Source of the DNA: an uncultured Rhodospira sp.
GTDB lineage: Bacteria; Pseudomonadota; Alphaproteobacteria; Rhodospirillales; Rhodospirillaceae
NCBI RefSeq assembly: GCF_937138205.1
Contig: NZ_CAKZOT010000061.1
Span: forward strand, 1 to 41,762
Direction of reading: 5' to 3'
Length of the DNA: 41,762 nucleotides
Each line of letters opens with the position of its first letter. Within the stretch, counting starts at the first letter, position 1. Below, piece after piece: positions 1-9,005 of this stretch. The notes under the pieces are model-generated. The model had not been told where the DNA came from and ran no database searches. It saw only the letters and a program-made list of their open reading frames with translations. The translations under genes and the position numbers were made by a program.

Positions 1-285
1 AGTGTTCGGCGCCCCCACACACCTTGCGAGACCACGCGACCGTCCGGTTTCGGGAACAACACCCGGCCTTCCGAACGGCCGAAGTGGGCGCGTTCCGGAC
101 TCGGACGCAAGGGGGGGGCGAAAGGGGACGGTCGGGTTTGGAACGAGCCGCAGGATTAGCGGCCTGAACCTTCGGGCCGCAGGGCTTCCTGTCACGGCAA
201 AGCATCCAGGTCTTAGCCTGCGGCTCGACCTGATGTTCTGTCGTTCCGACCGTCCGGACTCACCGCCTCGAAGGCCCCTTTGCCA
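1..285. other. Window start, no gene seen
   Basis: I see no convincing coding region before the AraC stop codon. An open frame runs through here on the plus strand, but its composition looks like non-coding high-GC sequence and it continues antisense into the AraC gene. From about 37 to 110 the sequence resembles positions 14803-14876, sharing the 14-mer CGTCCGGTTTCGGG and a similar pattern after it, so it is probably one copy of a dispersed intergenic repeat. Confidence 0.4.
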
Positions 286-1125
286 TCAGTCCGGACGACA
301 GGCCCGGCGAACCTGTCCCGGCGTCACGCCCCTGCGGGCGCGGACCACGCGGGTCAGGTGGCTCTGGCTGGAGAACCCGCAGGCCGCCGCGACCTCGGCG
401 ATTGGCATCCCGGCCCGCAGATGCATCCGCGCGCGTTCAACCCGACGCCGGGTGACCCAGTCGTGCGGCGGGCAGCCCCGCACGCGGCGGAACATCCGAT
501 GAAAATGGAAACCGGACATATCGGCCAAGCCGGAGAGATCGTCGAGGGAGATCGGCTCGGAGAGATGGGCCTCGATGTACTCCTCGACCCGGCGCAGGAT
601 ATGCGGAGCGAGCCCGCCGGAGATCCGCACGGGGCGGCCCGGCAACCGACCGATCAAGGTGGTGACGGCCGCGTCCGCTTGAAGCGTGTCGTCAGCGACG
701 GCGGCCCGGGCCAGCGCAGCGAGTGGCTCGGCGACGCGCGGCATGTCGGTGAAGGTCTCGTCCGCAAGCATGAGCCGTCGCGCGTCGCAGTCGTGAATGG
801 CCGAGAACGAGCCGCGCAAGCGGGTGTCGGACAGGTAGAGATGGACGAAGCGGAAGGGCGTCGTGATCTCCCAGTCGGAGCGGTGACCGGCCGGCATGAC
901 ACAGACCGCTCCGGGCCAGCCGGCGACGCCGCCGGCATCCAGCCGTCGCGTGCCGGTGCCGTCGTTCAGGTACAGGCTGAAGGTATGATTGCCCGGCCGT
1001 TCATAGCGCACGCGGCCATGGTGGTTTTCCCAGATGACGACGCCGCACCCGCTCCCCAGCCCCAACCGGGCGGTGGCCCGCGCGCCGTCCGAGCGGCCGA
1101 GGATGTTTTCGACGGTCTGAGTCAT
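286..1125 (-). CDS. AraC family transcriptional regulator
   Basis: Predicted cytoplasmic DNA-binding regulator of 279 residues. The C-terminal ~100 residues carry the two helix-turn-helix units of the AraC/XylS family, including the recognisable segment FHFHRMFRRVRG and the second-helix motif AACGFSSQSHLTRVV. The N-terminal ~150 residues look like an AraC-type ligand or dimerisation domain and are poorly conserved. I chose the start at 1125 because GGAGGA lies just upstream; an in-frame start 16 codons earlier lacks this. It is divergent from the EamA exporter at 1315 across 189 bases, so it may control that exporter. That link is an inference from position. The effector is unknown. Confidence 0.88.
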   Translation of the reverse strand: MTQTVENILGRSDGARATARLGLGSGCGVVIWENHHGRVRYERPGNHTFSLYLNDGTGTRRLDAGGVAGWPGAVCVMPAGHRSDWEITTPFRFVHLYLSDTRLRGSFSAIHDCDARRLMLADETFTDMPRVAEPLAALARAAVADDTLQADAAVTTLIGRLPGRPVRISGGLAPHILRRVEEYIEAHLSEPISLDDLSGLADMSGFHFHRMFRRVRGCPPHDWVTRRRVERARMHLRAGMPIAEVAAACGFSSQSHLTRVVRARRGVTPGQVRRACRPD

Positions 1126-1314
1126 GACGGTCCTCCACAGCCGGGCTTCCGCGCCGGGCGAGCCCACGCCCATGTATCATCGTCCACGCCTGACCGGGAG
1201 AGGGGGGCGCGCGTTTTCCGCAAGACCGTGCAAAACACGCCCTGGCTTCGGCGGTAGGGTTCACGCGATCGGATCGAACGGGCGCGCCCGCGCCGCCCCG
1301 CACGGAGATACCGC

Positions 1315-2202
1315 ATGTTCACCCTTCGGACAGTCCTGGCCGCCGGCCTCACCATCGTGTTGTGGGCGTCGGCGTTTCCGGGCATCCGCGCCGCCTTGCA
1401 GGGCTATGACCCCGGCCACATGGTGTTGTTGCGATTCCTGGTGGCCTCGGCGGCGCTGGGTGTGTTTGCCGCCGCGACGCGCATGGCGCTGCCGCGTGCC
1501 CGCGATCTGCCAGGTATGCTCGGGCTGGGGTTGCTGGGCATCGGGGTCTATCAGGGCGCGCTGACGTTCGGCCAGCAGACCGTGGAGGCCGGACCGGCGG
1601 CCCTGATCGTCTCCCTGAGCCCGATGGTCATGGCCCTGCTGGCGACCGCCTTTCTGGGCGAGCGCCTGCGGCTTTGGGGCTGGCTGGGTTCGGGCCTGGG
1701 GGTCGTCGGCGTGGCCCTGATCGCGGTCGGCGACAGCGGGCCGGACGGCGTGGTCGATCCGGGGGTGGCCCTCGTGTTTTTCGCCATGGTCGCGACAGCC
1801 GTCTACTTCGTCTTTCAGAAACCATTCCTGCGCCGGTATTCGGCGCTTCAGATGACGGCCTGCGGCGTCTGGGCCGGCACCGCCGTCATGGCCCTTCTGT
1901 GGGCGCCCGGCCTGGTGGGCGCGGTGCGCGCCGCCCCCATCGAGGCCACCCTGGCGGTGGTCTACATGGGCGTCTTTCCAGGCATGATCGCCTACTTGAG
2001 TTGGGCCTACGCCCTGTCGCGCGCGCCCGCGTCCCTGGTCGGCTCTGCCATGTACCTGGTGCCGCCGGTCGCCACCCTGATCGCCGTGGTCTGGCCGGGC
2101 GAGGTGCCGTCGCCGCTGACCATCGCCGGCGGGCTGATCGCGCTTGCGGGCGTGGTGATCGTGCAGCGATGGGGCCGTTCTCGCTCGCCGGCCACGGGGT
2201 GA
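1315..2202 (+). CDS. EamA/DMT family transporter
   Basis: Integral membrane protein of 295 residues with the ten-helix pattern of the drug/metabolite transporter superfamily and two EamA repeats (about residues 5-135 and 150-285). Early motifs typical of the family include WASAFPGIRAAL and LLRFLVASAALG; the second repeat shows YLSWAYALSRAPAS. Family members export metabolites or amino acids, but the substrate cannot be read from sequence. The start follows a GGAG ribosome binding site. It is divergent from the AraC regulator and convergent with the LysE exporter, whose stop lies only 16 bases away. Confidence 0.88.
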   Translation: MFTLRTVLAAGLTIVLWASAFPGIRAALQGYDPGHMVLLRFLVASAALGVFAAATRMALPRARDLPGMLGLGLLGIGVYQGALTFGQQTVEAGPAALIVSLSPMVMALLATAFLGERLRLWGWLGSGLGVVGVALIAVGDSGPDGVVDPGVALVFFAMVATAVYFVFQKPFLRRYSALQMTACGVWAGTAVMALLWAPGLVGAVRAAPIEATLAVVYMGVFPGMIAYLSWAYALSRAPASLVGSAMYLVPPVATLIAVVWPGEVPSPLTIAGGLIALAGVVIVQRWGRSRSPATG

Positions 2203-2218
2203 GCCGCCGCAGATCGGA

Positions 2219-2917
2219 TCACGCCGACGGCGCGCCCACACCGGGTCGGTGCCGGCCATGTGGCGTCGCCGCCTCGGCGCCGACCCAATCCCGCAGGGCA
2301 TCGAGAAGGCCAACCAGTCCGGTCGCCGTCACCAGCGCCCCGACCGCCGCCAGCAGGCCGCGCATCAGACGCGCGCGGCCGAACAGGCGCGCCGAGGCGG
2401 TGCCGAACGCCGCATAGGCCATGAAGCTGACCAGCGCCACGCCCACCAGCGGCAGGAACAGCGCGGCCAGATCGGCGGTCCCGACCGCACCCGGCTCCAC
2501 GAACTGGGGAAACAGGGCGATGAAGAACAGCACCGCCTTGGGATTGAACACCGTGATCAGAACGCCGGTCAGGAACCGCCGCCGCCGCTCCGCCGCCACC
2601 GAGGGCACGCCGTCCGCCGTCAACCGGGTGCGCAGGGCGGTACGGACCAGACTGATGCCGATCACCATCAGCACCACCGCGCCCACGCCCTGGGTGACCA
2701 CGAACACGCGCGGGTCGATGGCCGTGACCGTGCGTAACGCGATATAGGCGGCGCCGGCCTGAAGGACGGTGGCCGCGACATTGCCCAGCGCCGTCGGCAG
2801 CGTGCCGAGAATGCCGAAGCGCGCGCCGTGGGCGAACGCCAGCGCCATGCTGGGGCCGGGCAGGATGGCCACCGACAGGGCGGTGATCGTGTAGACGACA
2901 AGGGCGGTGGTGTCCAT
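2219..2917 (-). CDS. LysE/RhtB family amino acid exporter
   Basis: Inner membrane protein of 232 residues with about six hydrophobic segments. The N-terminal signature ILPGPSMALAFAHGARFG is the conserved LysE/RhtB motif, and the middle FNPKAVLFFIALFPQFV matches the family's second conserved block. Members export amino acids or their derivatives; which one is not determinable here. The C-terminal tail of about 20 residues is hydrophilic and low in complexity. A purine-rich stretch (AGGGATGAG) precedes the start. It is transcribed alone and converges on the EamA gene. Confidence 0.88.
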   Translation of the reverse strand: MDTTALVVYTITALSVAILPGPSMALAFAHGARFGILGTLPTALGNVAATVLQAGAAYIALRTVTAIDPRVFVVTQGVGAVVLMVIGISLVRTALRTRLTADGVPSVAAERRRRFLTGVLITVFNPKAVLFFIALFPQFVEPGAVGTADLAALFLPLVGVALVSFMAYAAFGTASARLFGRARLMRGLLAAVGALVTATGLVGLLDALRDWVGAEAATPHGRHRPGVGAPSA

Positions 2918-3043
2918 CGGGGCTCATCCCTGCTCATGAAGCCGGAAACGGGGTCCGGCGCCCCCGGATCGTCGCCCGTGTCGGGCGATCAACGGCGGCA
3001 GCACAAAATTCCCCTTCCATGATGGCGGGCAAACGGCGGGTTG

Positions 3044-3543
3044 TCACGCTGGCGGGAGGGGCCGCCCGCGGAGGGCAGAGGTCCCGTCAGGGCTCTGGTC
3101 TTTGCCGTGTTGGCCACCGTCCAATGGCAGACGCTCCAGGGCGTCCATGGCCTCGGCGCGGCGGGTAAACAGGCGCATGTCCAGCGGCGCGACATGGTCA
3201 TCCAGGACGCGTTCGATCAGGCGAAACACCATCGGAAAGAACGGATCGTCCGTGACCACGAAGATCCGGCGCGGTCGGGCGCCATGATGCGTCAGAATGT
3301 CCGCGCTGGCCCGGATGCCGTCGATGGTGACCACGGGGCGCCAATCGGTTGTGTCGAACACCAGAGCCGAGGACCAGCCAAGGCCCCCCTGCCATCCGCT
3401 TCCTTCAGCAGGGTCGGAAACAGGTCCGGGGTGCTGTCGCCCCGCATGGTGATGATCAGACAGGGCAGCCCCGCACAGGTCCGCGCGGTTTCGGTGGTGA
3501 TGGTGCCGGCGTTGGGTGTCGGTCTCATGCCTATCGGTCTCAT
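3044..3543 (-). pseudogene. Frameshifted small conserved protein
   Basis: Two minus-strand frames together encode one plausible protein of about 166 residues. The N-terminal half (from MRPIGMRPTPNAG, start after GGGAGG) and the C-terminal half (containing FDTTDWRPVVTIDGIRA and RRIFVVTDDPFFPMVFRL) are joined only if a -1 shift occurs near the run of six C at 3384-3389. One missing base in that run would explain it. I do not firmly recognise the family; the alternating hydrophobic strands and helices suggest a small STAS-like or SpoIIAA-like fold, which is a guess. It lies 59 bases downstream of the lipoprotein gene, in the same direction. The break may be a true mutation or a sequencing error. 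Confidence 0.55.
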
Positions 3544-3602
3544 GCCTGTCCCTCCCGCCGCGTCCCTGGTGGTCAGTCCGCCGATATCGACGAAGACGCG
3601 TG

Positions 3603-4010
3603 TCATCCCTCGACACACCGGCGCACCACGGCCGAGCAGGCCTTGATGCTGCCGCCGCCCCAGCCGGCGCGGTTGTCACTGTCCACGGCGGTGATGCGGC
3701 CGTCGTCATTGACCGTGACGTTAAACACGCAGGCCTTCTCTTGCGCGGCCGGATCCGGGCGCGGTGTTGCCAGCAGGGTGCCGTCCCCGGCCCGCACCTG
3801 GGCGGACGAGTACACTTCAATCCGGGCCGGCCTTTCCGGGTGGGTTCGCACCGCCATCGGTTCGCCGATGCACGACGCCAGCACGGCGGCGTCCTGGCCG
3901 ATCAGGCTGTCCTTGGCGTTACGGACGGTCTGGACATGTGGCACGCCGCATCCGGCCAGCAGGAGGCCTGCGAGGGCAACGGCCGGCGCCATCTTCGAAA
4001 GGCGGGTCAT
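3603..4010 (-). CDS. Small lipoprotein, unknown function
   Basis: Predicted lipoprotein of 135 residues. A signal peptide with a clear lipobox (LLLAGC, Cys at residue 21) is followed by a periplasmic domain of about 110 residues. It has Cys residues near 47, 93 and 124 and 132, which could form disulfides. The segment ACVFNVTVNDDGRITAVD resembles a small beta-rich domain but I do not recognise the family. It follows the small membrane protein gene in the same direction (27-base gap) and precedes the frameshifted gene, so the three may form one transcript started at the MarR-type promoter near 4521-4550. Confidence 0.72.
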   Translation of the reverse strand: MTRLSKMAPAVALAGLLLAGCGVPHVQTVRNAKDSLIGQDAAVLASCIGEPMAVRTHPERPARIEVYSSAQVRAGDGTLLATPRPDPAAQEKACVFNVTVNDDGRITAVDSDNRAGWGGGSIKACSAVVRRCVEG

Positions 4011-4037
4011 GGTGGGGTCTCCTTGTCTGGGTTTGGA

Positions 4038-4484
4038 TCAGGATGCGGGTTTGGGCAGCCGGCCGGTCATGCGCAGACCGTCGCGCATGTTCAGGCCGAG
4101 CAGGGCGATGTTGACGGCGCCGGCGATCAGTTCCACCGCCTGAACGGCGTAGAACGCGCCGTCGAAGTCCCCGACCCGGGCCTTGGCGGCCAGGAACAGG
4201 GCGGACGGCACCAGCACGATCAGGCCGTTGGCGGCGATCAGGGGCATGCGCTGACGCTTGACGCCGGCCAGGCCGCCCCGCCCTCCCTTGGCTAGGCGGA
4301 TCCCGCTGCCGCCGGCCGCCGCCAGGGCGGGGATCAGCAGCAGGAACGCCCAGGGGATGGCGGTCTTGACCGCGACCACAGCGCCGGTCGGACCGAACAG
4401 CTCCGTTGTGACGGTCGAGACCCAGAACGTGAGGATCATCAGCAGCGCCAGCGCGCCGGCGATGGGATGGATGGCTTTGGGCAT
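4038..4484 (-). CDS. Small four-helix membrane protein
   Basis: Hydrophobic protein of 148 residues with about four membrane segments (near residues 7-25, 36-55, 81-100 and 115-133). I cannot assign a family with confidence. The start MPKAIHPIAG is chosen because AAGGAGG lies just upstream; a longer frame reaching back to 4550 would run through the promoter and operators. It follows the RND permease on the same strand but has its own promoter with two ATAGCGNGCTAT dyads, the same operator found at the MarR gene. It is therefore likely a member of that regulon, perhaps an envelope-stress function. Confidence 0.75.
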   Translation of the reverse strand: MPKAIHPIAGALALLMILTFWVSTVTTELFGPTGAVVAVKTAIPWAFLLLIPALAAAGGSGIRLAKGGRGGLAGVKRQRMPLIAANGLIVLVPSALFLAAKARVGDFDGAFYAVQAVELIAGAVNIALLGLNMRDGLRMTGRLPKPAS

Positions 4485-4511
4485 GGGTTCGCCTCCTTCG
4501 CGGTGTTGTGT

Positions 4512-4550
4512 ATAGCGTGCTATATACCAGAAAAATAGCGAGCTATGCAA
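4512..4550 (-). promoter_or_regulatory. Promoter with two MarR-type operators
   Basis: Two perfect dyads, ATAGCGTGCTAT at 4512-4523 and ATAGCGAGCTAT at 4535-4546, are separated by 11 bases. On the minus strand they overlap a sigma70-like promoter: TTGCAT at 4545-4550 as -35, an 18-base spacer, and TATATA at 4521-4526 as -10. The arrangement is nearly the same as at 11689-11726. Binding of the MarR protein encoded at 9006 would block RNA polymerase here; this is inferred from the shared motif. Confidence 0.75.
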
Positions 4551-4571
4551 TAGCTTTCTGTGCGGGGGCGA

Positions 4572-7500
4572 TCAGCTTTTCCCTCGCCTGGGCGCCCGGA
4601 TGCCGAACAGCAGGCTGTACAGCACCGGCACCACGCCCAGCGTCAACAGGGTGCCGACCAGCAGGCCGAAGGCGATGACGCTGGCCATGCCGTAGAACAG
4701 CGCGTCGCGGCCCAGGATCAGCGGCGCCAGCCCCAGGATGGTCGTGATCGTGGTCATCAGGATGGGGCGCAGCCGGCGCATCGAGGCCGTCACCAGGGCC
4801 TCGAACGGCTCCATTCCCGCCGCCCGGTCCAGATCGATCCGATCGATCAGCACGATGGCGTTGATGGTGATGATGCCGGACAGGGCGAACAGGCCCAGGA
4901 TCGGCATGAAGCCGAAGTTGGCGCCGGTGACCAACAGCCCGGCGACGGCGCCGATCAGGATCAACGGGATGGTGGCCAGGATCAGAAGCGGGCGCCGGTA
5001 GGAATTGAACTGCGCCACCAGCAGGACGACGATGATGGCCAGACACAGCGGCGTGTTGGCGGCCAGGGCGGCGCTGGATTCGGCCGAATCCGCCACCACG
5101 CCGGAAAACGTGATGGCATGGCCCGGCGGCAGTTCGGCCCGCAGAGTATCCAAGGCCGGGGTCATCAGGGGCACCATGTCCTCGGCGGTCATGGCGATGT
5201 TGCGCGCCTCGACCGTCAGCGCGCGTTGCAGGTCCTGGCGGGCGATGCGGCCCCAGGCGCCCTCCATCCGCACCGTGGCGACCTGGGCCAGTGGCACGTT
5301 CGCCCCGCTCGCGGACGCGAACACCGGCACCGTCTCCAGGCGTTCCAGGTCGGCGCGGGTCGGCGCGTCGGCGCGCAGGACGATGGGGAAGGGGTCGTCG
5401 CCCTCCCGGAACGGCGTGGCGATGCGGCCCTCGACGGCATGGGCCACGGCGCGGGAGACATCGGCGGCGGTCACCCCGGCGCGCCGTGCCCGCGCCTGAT
5501 CGACGTCGACCACCACCTTTGTGATACGGTTCTGCCAGTCGGTGGCGACATCACGCACGCCGGGGACGTCGCGAAAAGCGGTCTTGATCCGCTCCCCCGT
5601 CTCGAACAACACGGTTGCGTCGGGTCCGGTGACCTGGACCTCCAGCTTGCTGGAATCGCTGGGGCCGAGGAACATGCGCGTCACGCGCGCCTGGGCCTCG
5701 GGCGCGACCTCCCGGAACACCGCGCGCAGGTCGCGGGCCACCTGGTCCATGTGCGCCGCGTCGGCCACGTTGACCACCATGAAGGCGGCGTTGGGCGTCG
5801 GATCGATGGGGGTCAGCGACAGCACGAAGCGCGGTCCGCCCGAGCCCACATAGGCGGCATGGCTGTCGATGTTGGGCACCCGGCCGGGCTCGTTCAGGGC
5901 GGTGAAGACGCGGCGCAGGGTGGCGTCGGTCGCGCGGCTGGTCACGCCGGCCGGCAGGTCGATGGTCACCAGGATCTGGGTCCGGTCGCTGTCGGGGAAG
6001 AACTTCTTCGGCACCTGCCCCATGCTCATGACGGCGACCACCAGCAGCCCCAGCATGACCAGCAGGAACGCCACGCGGGCGCGCAACACCAGCCGCAACA
6101 GGCGTGCGTAGGCGCGCGACAGCACGGCGAAGGCCCGATCGGGCACGCTTGCCCGAGCGTCCTTGCCAGGCGGCGCGATCCTGATGAACCGGTGGCACAG
6201 CGCCGGGGTGACGGTCATGGCCAGCACCCAGGAGGTCAGCAGCGAGATCAGGATCACCTGAGAGATGGAGCGCGTATACTCCCCGGCCGTGTGCTCGGCC
6301 AGCATCAGCGGCAGGAACACCAGGATGGTGATCAGGGTGGAGACCAGCAACGGCAGCGCCAGCTCCTGCCCGCCCCGGCTGAGGGCCTCGTCCCGGCTGG
6401 CGCCCTCCTCCAGCCGGCGCTTGAAGTCCTCGGCGACGACAATGCCGTTGTCCACCAGCAGGCCCAGCGCGATGACCAGGGTCGCCAGGCTCATGCGTTG
6501 CAACGTCATGTCCAGCGCACTCATGACCGCCAGCGTGACCAGCATGACCGCCGGCACGATGGCCCCCACGATCAGACCGGTGCGCAGACCCAGGAACAGC
6601 ACCACGACCGCCAGCACGATGCCCAGGGTCTGCGCCACGCTGGCGGTAACGCCGTAAACCGCATTGGCCACCTGATCGGCCTGGAAGGTCATGATCGCCA
6701 ACTCGAAGCCGGCGGGCAGCGTGGTCTCCATTCCGGCCAGGGTCTCGCGCAGGGCATGGCCGGTATCCAGCACGCTTTCTCCGTTCTTCATGGAGATGGC
6801 CAGCACCACAGCCGGGCGGCCGTTGAAATAGGCCGGCCGGTCCGGCGGATCGACCGGGGCGCGGCGCACGGTCGCGATGTCGCGCAGCGGCATGACCCCG
6901 CGCCCGTCCGGCAGCGGAACCAGGACCTCACCCACGGCCGCGACGGTCTCGAACGCGCCGGTGGTCTCGACCAGGAAGCCGCGTGCCCCCACGTCCAGCA
7001 CGCCGGCCGGGCCGAGGCCGTTGCGGGCGCGCAGCACGCCGGCAACATGGTCGGGGTCGATCCCCAGAGCCGCTAGCCGGGCCGGGTCGGTCTCGACGAA
7101 GATGCGTTCCGTCTGCACGCCCAACAGGTCGATGCGCTTGACGCCGGGCACGGCATAGAGGCGGTCGCGCACCTCCTCGGCCATGCCGAAGCGCGCGCCC
7201 CAGTCGTGGTCCTCGGCCATCAGGGCGGCGGTGACGATGGCCACGTCCCCGAAGTCGGTGTTGACGCGCGGCGCGTGGGTGCCCTCCGGCAGCGCGGGGC
7301 GGGCGGCGGACACCCGGCTGCGCAGGTCGTCCCAGATCTGGTCCAACTCGAAGATGGCGGGGTCCACCTCGGCGTGGATGATGGAGCGCCCGGGTAGGGT
7401 CAGCGACCGGATCTCGTCGATCTCCGGAATGCGGCGCACGGCCTCTTCCAGAGGACGGGTGATCAGCCGTTCCATGCGCTCGGTGGACAGGCCCGGATGC

Positions 7501-7649
7501 TCGGTGATGATGACCGAGGTGCGGATGGTGATCTTGGGGTCCTCGCGCGCCGGCAGGCTGACATAGCTCGCCGCGCCGAAGACCATGAGGGCGATCAGGA
7601 TCATGCCGACCACGGGGCGGCGGTGGAAAGCGGCTTCGGTCAGGGTCAT
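4572..7649 (-). CDS. RND efflux pump permease
   Basis: Inner membrane proton antiporter of 1025 residues, the normal size for the AcrB/MexB-type RND family. It begins with the usual cytoplasmic helix followed by a transmembrane segment (MILIALMVFGAASYVSLP), and has two large periplasmic loops and two clusters of membrane helices. The TM4 proton-relay region reads LLVDNGIVVAED, with Asp400 at the expected site. It exports drugs or other amphiphiles in complex with the lipoprotein at 7662-8825; the outer membrane channel is not in this window. The start lies 12 bases after the fusion protein stop and has a GAGG-type ribosome binding site, so the two are co-transcribed from the MarR-controlled promoter near 8858. 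Substrate unknown. Confidence 0.95.
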   Translation of the reverse strand: MTLTEAAFHRRPVVGMILIALMVFGAASYVSLPAREDPKITIRTSVIITEHPGLSTERMERLITRPLEEAVRRIPEIDEIRSLTLPGRSIIHAEVDPAIFELDQIWDDLRSRVSAARPALPEGTHAPRVNTDFGDVAIVTAALMAEDHDWGARFGMAEEVRDRLYAVPGVKRIDLLGVQTERIFVETDPARLAALGIDPDHVAGVLRARNGLGPAGVLDVGARGFLVETTGAFETVAAVGEVLVPLPDGRGVMPLRDIATVRRAPVDPPDRPAYFNGRPAVVLAISMKNGESVLDTGHALRETLAGMETTLPAGFELAIMTFQADQVANAVYGVTASVAQTLGIVLAVVVLFLGLRTGLIVGAIVPAVMLVTLAVMSALDMTLQRMSLATLVIALGLLVDNGIVVAEDFKRRLEEGASRDEALSRGGQELALPLLVSTLITILVFLPLMLAEHTAGEYTRSISQVILISLLTSWVLAMTVTPALCHRFIRIAPPGKDARASVPDRAFAVLSRAYARLLRLVLRARVAFLLVMLGLLVVAVMSMGQVPKKFFPDSDRTQILVTIDLPAGVTSRATDATLRRVFTALNEPGRVPNIDSHAAYVGSGGPRFVLSLTPIDPTPNAAFMVVNVADAAHMDQVARDLRAVFREVAPEAQARVTRMFLGPSDSSKLEVQVTGPDATVLFETGERIKTAFRDVPGVRDVATDWQNRITKVVVDVDQARARRAGVTAADVSRAVAHAVEGRIATPFREGDDPFPIVLRADAPTRADLERLETVPVFASASGANVPLAQVATVRMEGAWGRIARQDLQRALTVEARNIAMTAEDMVPLMTPALDTLRAELPPGHAITFSGVVADSAESSAALAANTPLCLAIIVVLLVAQFNSYRRPLLILATIPLILIGAVAGLLVTGANFGFMPILGLFALSGIITINAIVLIDRIDLDRAAGMEPFEALVTASMRRLRPILMTTITTILGLAPLILGRDALFYGMASVIAFGLLVGTLLTLGVVPVLYSLLFGIRAPRRGKS

Positions 7650-7661
7650 GCCGGCACCGCC

Positions 7662-8825
7662 TCAATTGTCGTAGCGGGCGGCGCCGACACCCAGCCGGGT
7701 GACAGGCTGGCCCGCGCGCAGGAAGGCGAGGCCGCGCGCCGCCACGATCTCGCCCGGGGCCAGGCCGGCGCGGACCACGGCCTGCGTGGCGGTGACCGGA
7801 CCCAGGGTGATGGTGCGCCGTTCCAGCACGCCGTTTGCGTCCGCCGAGGAGTCGGCCGGTTTGAAAACAAATGCGACGGCCGTGCCATCCTCGCCGGGCA
7901 GGAACGCCGTGACGGGGATGGTCAGCGCCGGGGCGTCCGGCTCTGACGTCGGGGCGTCAGGCACCGGAACGGTGACGGCGGCGGTCATGCCGGTGCGCAG
8001 GGCGCCGGGTGGATCGTCCAGCCGCAGGGTCAACGGAAAGGTGCCGTCGCGGCCGGCATCGGTGCCGATCTCCGCCACAACGGCCGACAGCGCCGTCGCC
8101 GCCAGCGCCGGCAGGGTCACTTCCAGGCGCTGCCCCTGTGACAGATGCGCCACCAGCGTTTCAGGGACCGGAACGGCGACCTCCAGAGGGCCGCCCCGGC
8201 CCTGGATGTCGAACACGGTCTGACCGGCCGCCACCTGTTGGGCCGGTTCCACCGCGCGCGCGGCCACACTGCCGGCATAGGGCGCGCGCAAGACGGCGTC
8301 ATCCAGCGCCTCCTCGGCCAGCGCAAGCCGGGCACGGGCGCTGTCCAGGCGGCTTCGCGCCGACTCCACGGCCGCCTTGGCCGTATCGTATGCGGCACCG
8401 GAGGCCCATCCGTCGCCGTGCAACCGGGCCTGGCGGGAGAATTGCCGCGCGGCCTCCCGGACGGCAGCATCGGCCTCCGCCACCGCGCTGGCTGCGGCGT
8501 CACGCGACAGGCTCAGGGTCCTGGTCTCAAGTCGGGCCAGAACCGCGCCGGAGTCGACGCGGTCCCCGACGTCGACCAGGACGGCCTCGACACGGCCGCC
8601 GACCTCGAACGCCAGCGCGGCATGGCGCGCCGGGCGCACCAGCCCCGGCAGGACGCGGCGTTGCGTGACCTCGGCCGTGGTGACCTCGGCCCAGGCGATG
8701 GGACGGGGCGGCGGGGTCGGCAGCGAGGCAGCCTCCTTGCAGCCGGCCAGCCCGAGCCCGCATACGGCGGCAAGACCCAGGGCGAAACACAGGCGGCGGA
8801 CCGCGTTCGGGGGATGGGTTGGCAT
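7662..8825 (-). CDS. RND periplasmic adaptor (membrane fusion) lipoprotein
   Basis: Protein of 387 residues with a lipoprotein signal (LGLAGC, lipidated Cys near residue 25), then the HlyD/AcrA adaptor layout: a barrel-sandwich half (GRVEAVLVDVGDRVDSGAVLARLE), a long alpha-helical hairpin rich in Ala, Arg and Glu (about residues 100-165), the returning lipoyl half (VLRAPYAGSVAARAVEPAQQV), a beta-barrel and a membrane-proximal domain. It links the RND permease to an outer membrane channel. It is the first gene of the pump operon and has a single ATAGCGAGCTAT operator over its likely -10 (TATATT, 8855-8860). The Shine-Dalgarno sequence is weak. The longer open frame beyond 8825 crosses the promoter and is not credible. 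Confidence 0.93.
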   Translation of the reverse strand: MPTHPPNAVRRLCFALGLAAVCGLGLAGCKEAASLPTPPPRPIAWAEVTTAEVTQRRVLPGLVRPARHAALAFEVGGRVEAVLVDVGDRVDSGAVLARLETRTLSLSRDAAASAVAEADAAVREAARQFSRQARLHGDGWASGAAYDTAKAAVESARSRLDSARARLALAEEALDDAVLRAPYAGSVAARAVEPAQQVAAGQTVFDIQGRGGPLEVAVPVPETLVAHLSQGQRLEVTLPALAATALSAVVAEIGTDAGRDGTFPLTLRLDDPPGALRTGMTAAVTVPVPDAPTSEPDAPALTIPVTAFLPGEDGTAVAFVFKPADSSADANGVLERRTITLGPVTATQAVVRAGLAPGEIVAARGLAFLRAGQPVTRLGVGAARYDN

Positions 8826-8854
8826 GAGTTGGTGGACCCCAATGAAAGGACACA

Positions 8855-8869
8855 AATATAGCGAGCTAT
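8855..8869 (-). promoter_or_regulatory. Operator and -10 of RND pump operon
   Basis: The perfect dyad ATAGCGAGCTAT occupies 8858-8869 and overlaps TATATT (read on the minus strand, 8855-8860), a good -10 hexamer about 30 bases before the adaptor start codon. No strong -35 is visible 17 bases upstream. The motif is shared with three other promoters in the window, so repression by the neighbouring MarR protein is likely. Confidence 0.7.
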
Positions 8870-8913
8870 GCGTACGAAGCCACATCATGGAGTGGATGGG
8901 TTCGCCAAAGCCA

Positions 8914-8942
8914 TTGCTTAGCACAGAATAGCGTGCTATGCA
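8914..8942 (+). promoter_or_regulatory. MarR gene promoter with operator
   Basis: TTGCTT (8914-8919) and TATGCA (8937-8942) are spaced by 17 bases and read toward the MarR gene. The dyad ATAGCGTGCTAT at 8928-8939 covers the end of the spacer and the -10, which is the standard layout for autorepression. The sequence GCAATAG follows the dyad, as it does at 4547-4553 and 11723-11729. Confidence 0.7.
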
Positions 8943-9005
8943 ATAGGTCCGCAAACCGGATTCGCGCCGGATTCTGCAACAGCATGAGATTGAACCAGGC
9001 CGCCC

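Noticed and set aside
2-502. Open frame at the window start
   Set aside because: Arg/Pro-rich translation without motifs, it contains a dispersed repeat and runs antisense into the AraC gene.
4560-7076. Plus-strand open frame of 838 codons opposite the RND permease
   Set aside because: It is the antisense of a clearly recognised gene; its translation is Gln/Arg/Gly/His-rich with no family signature, as expected for a shadow in high-GC DNA.
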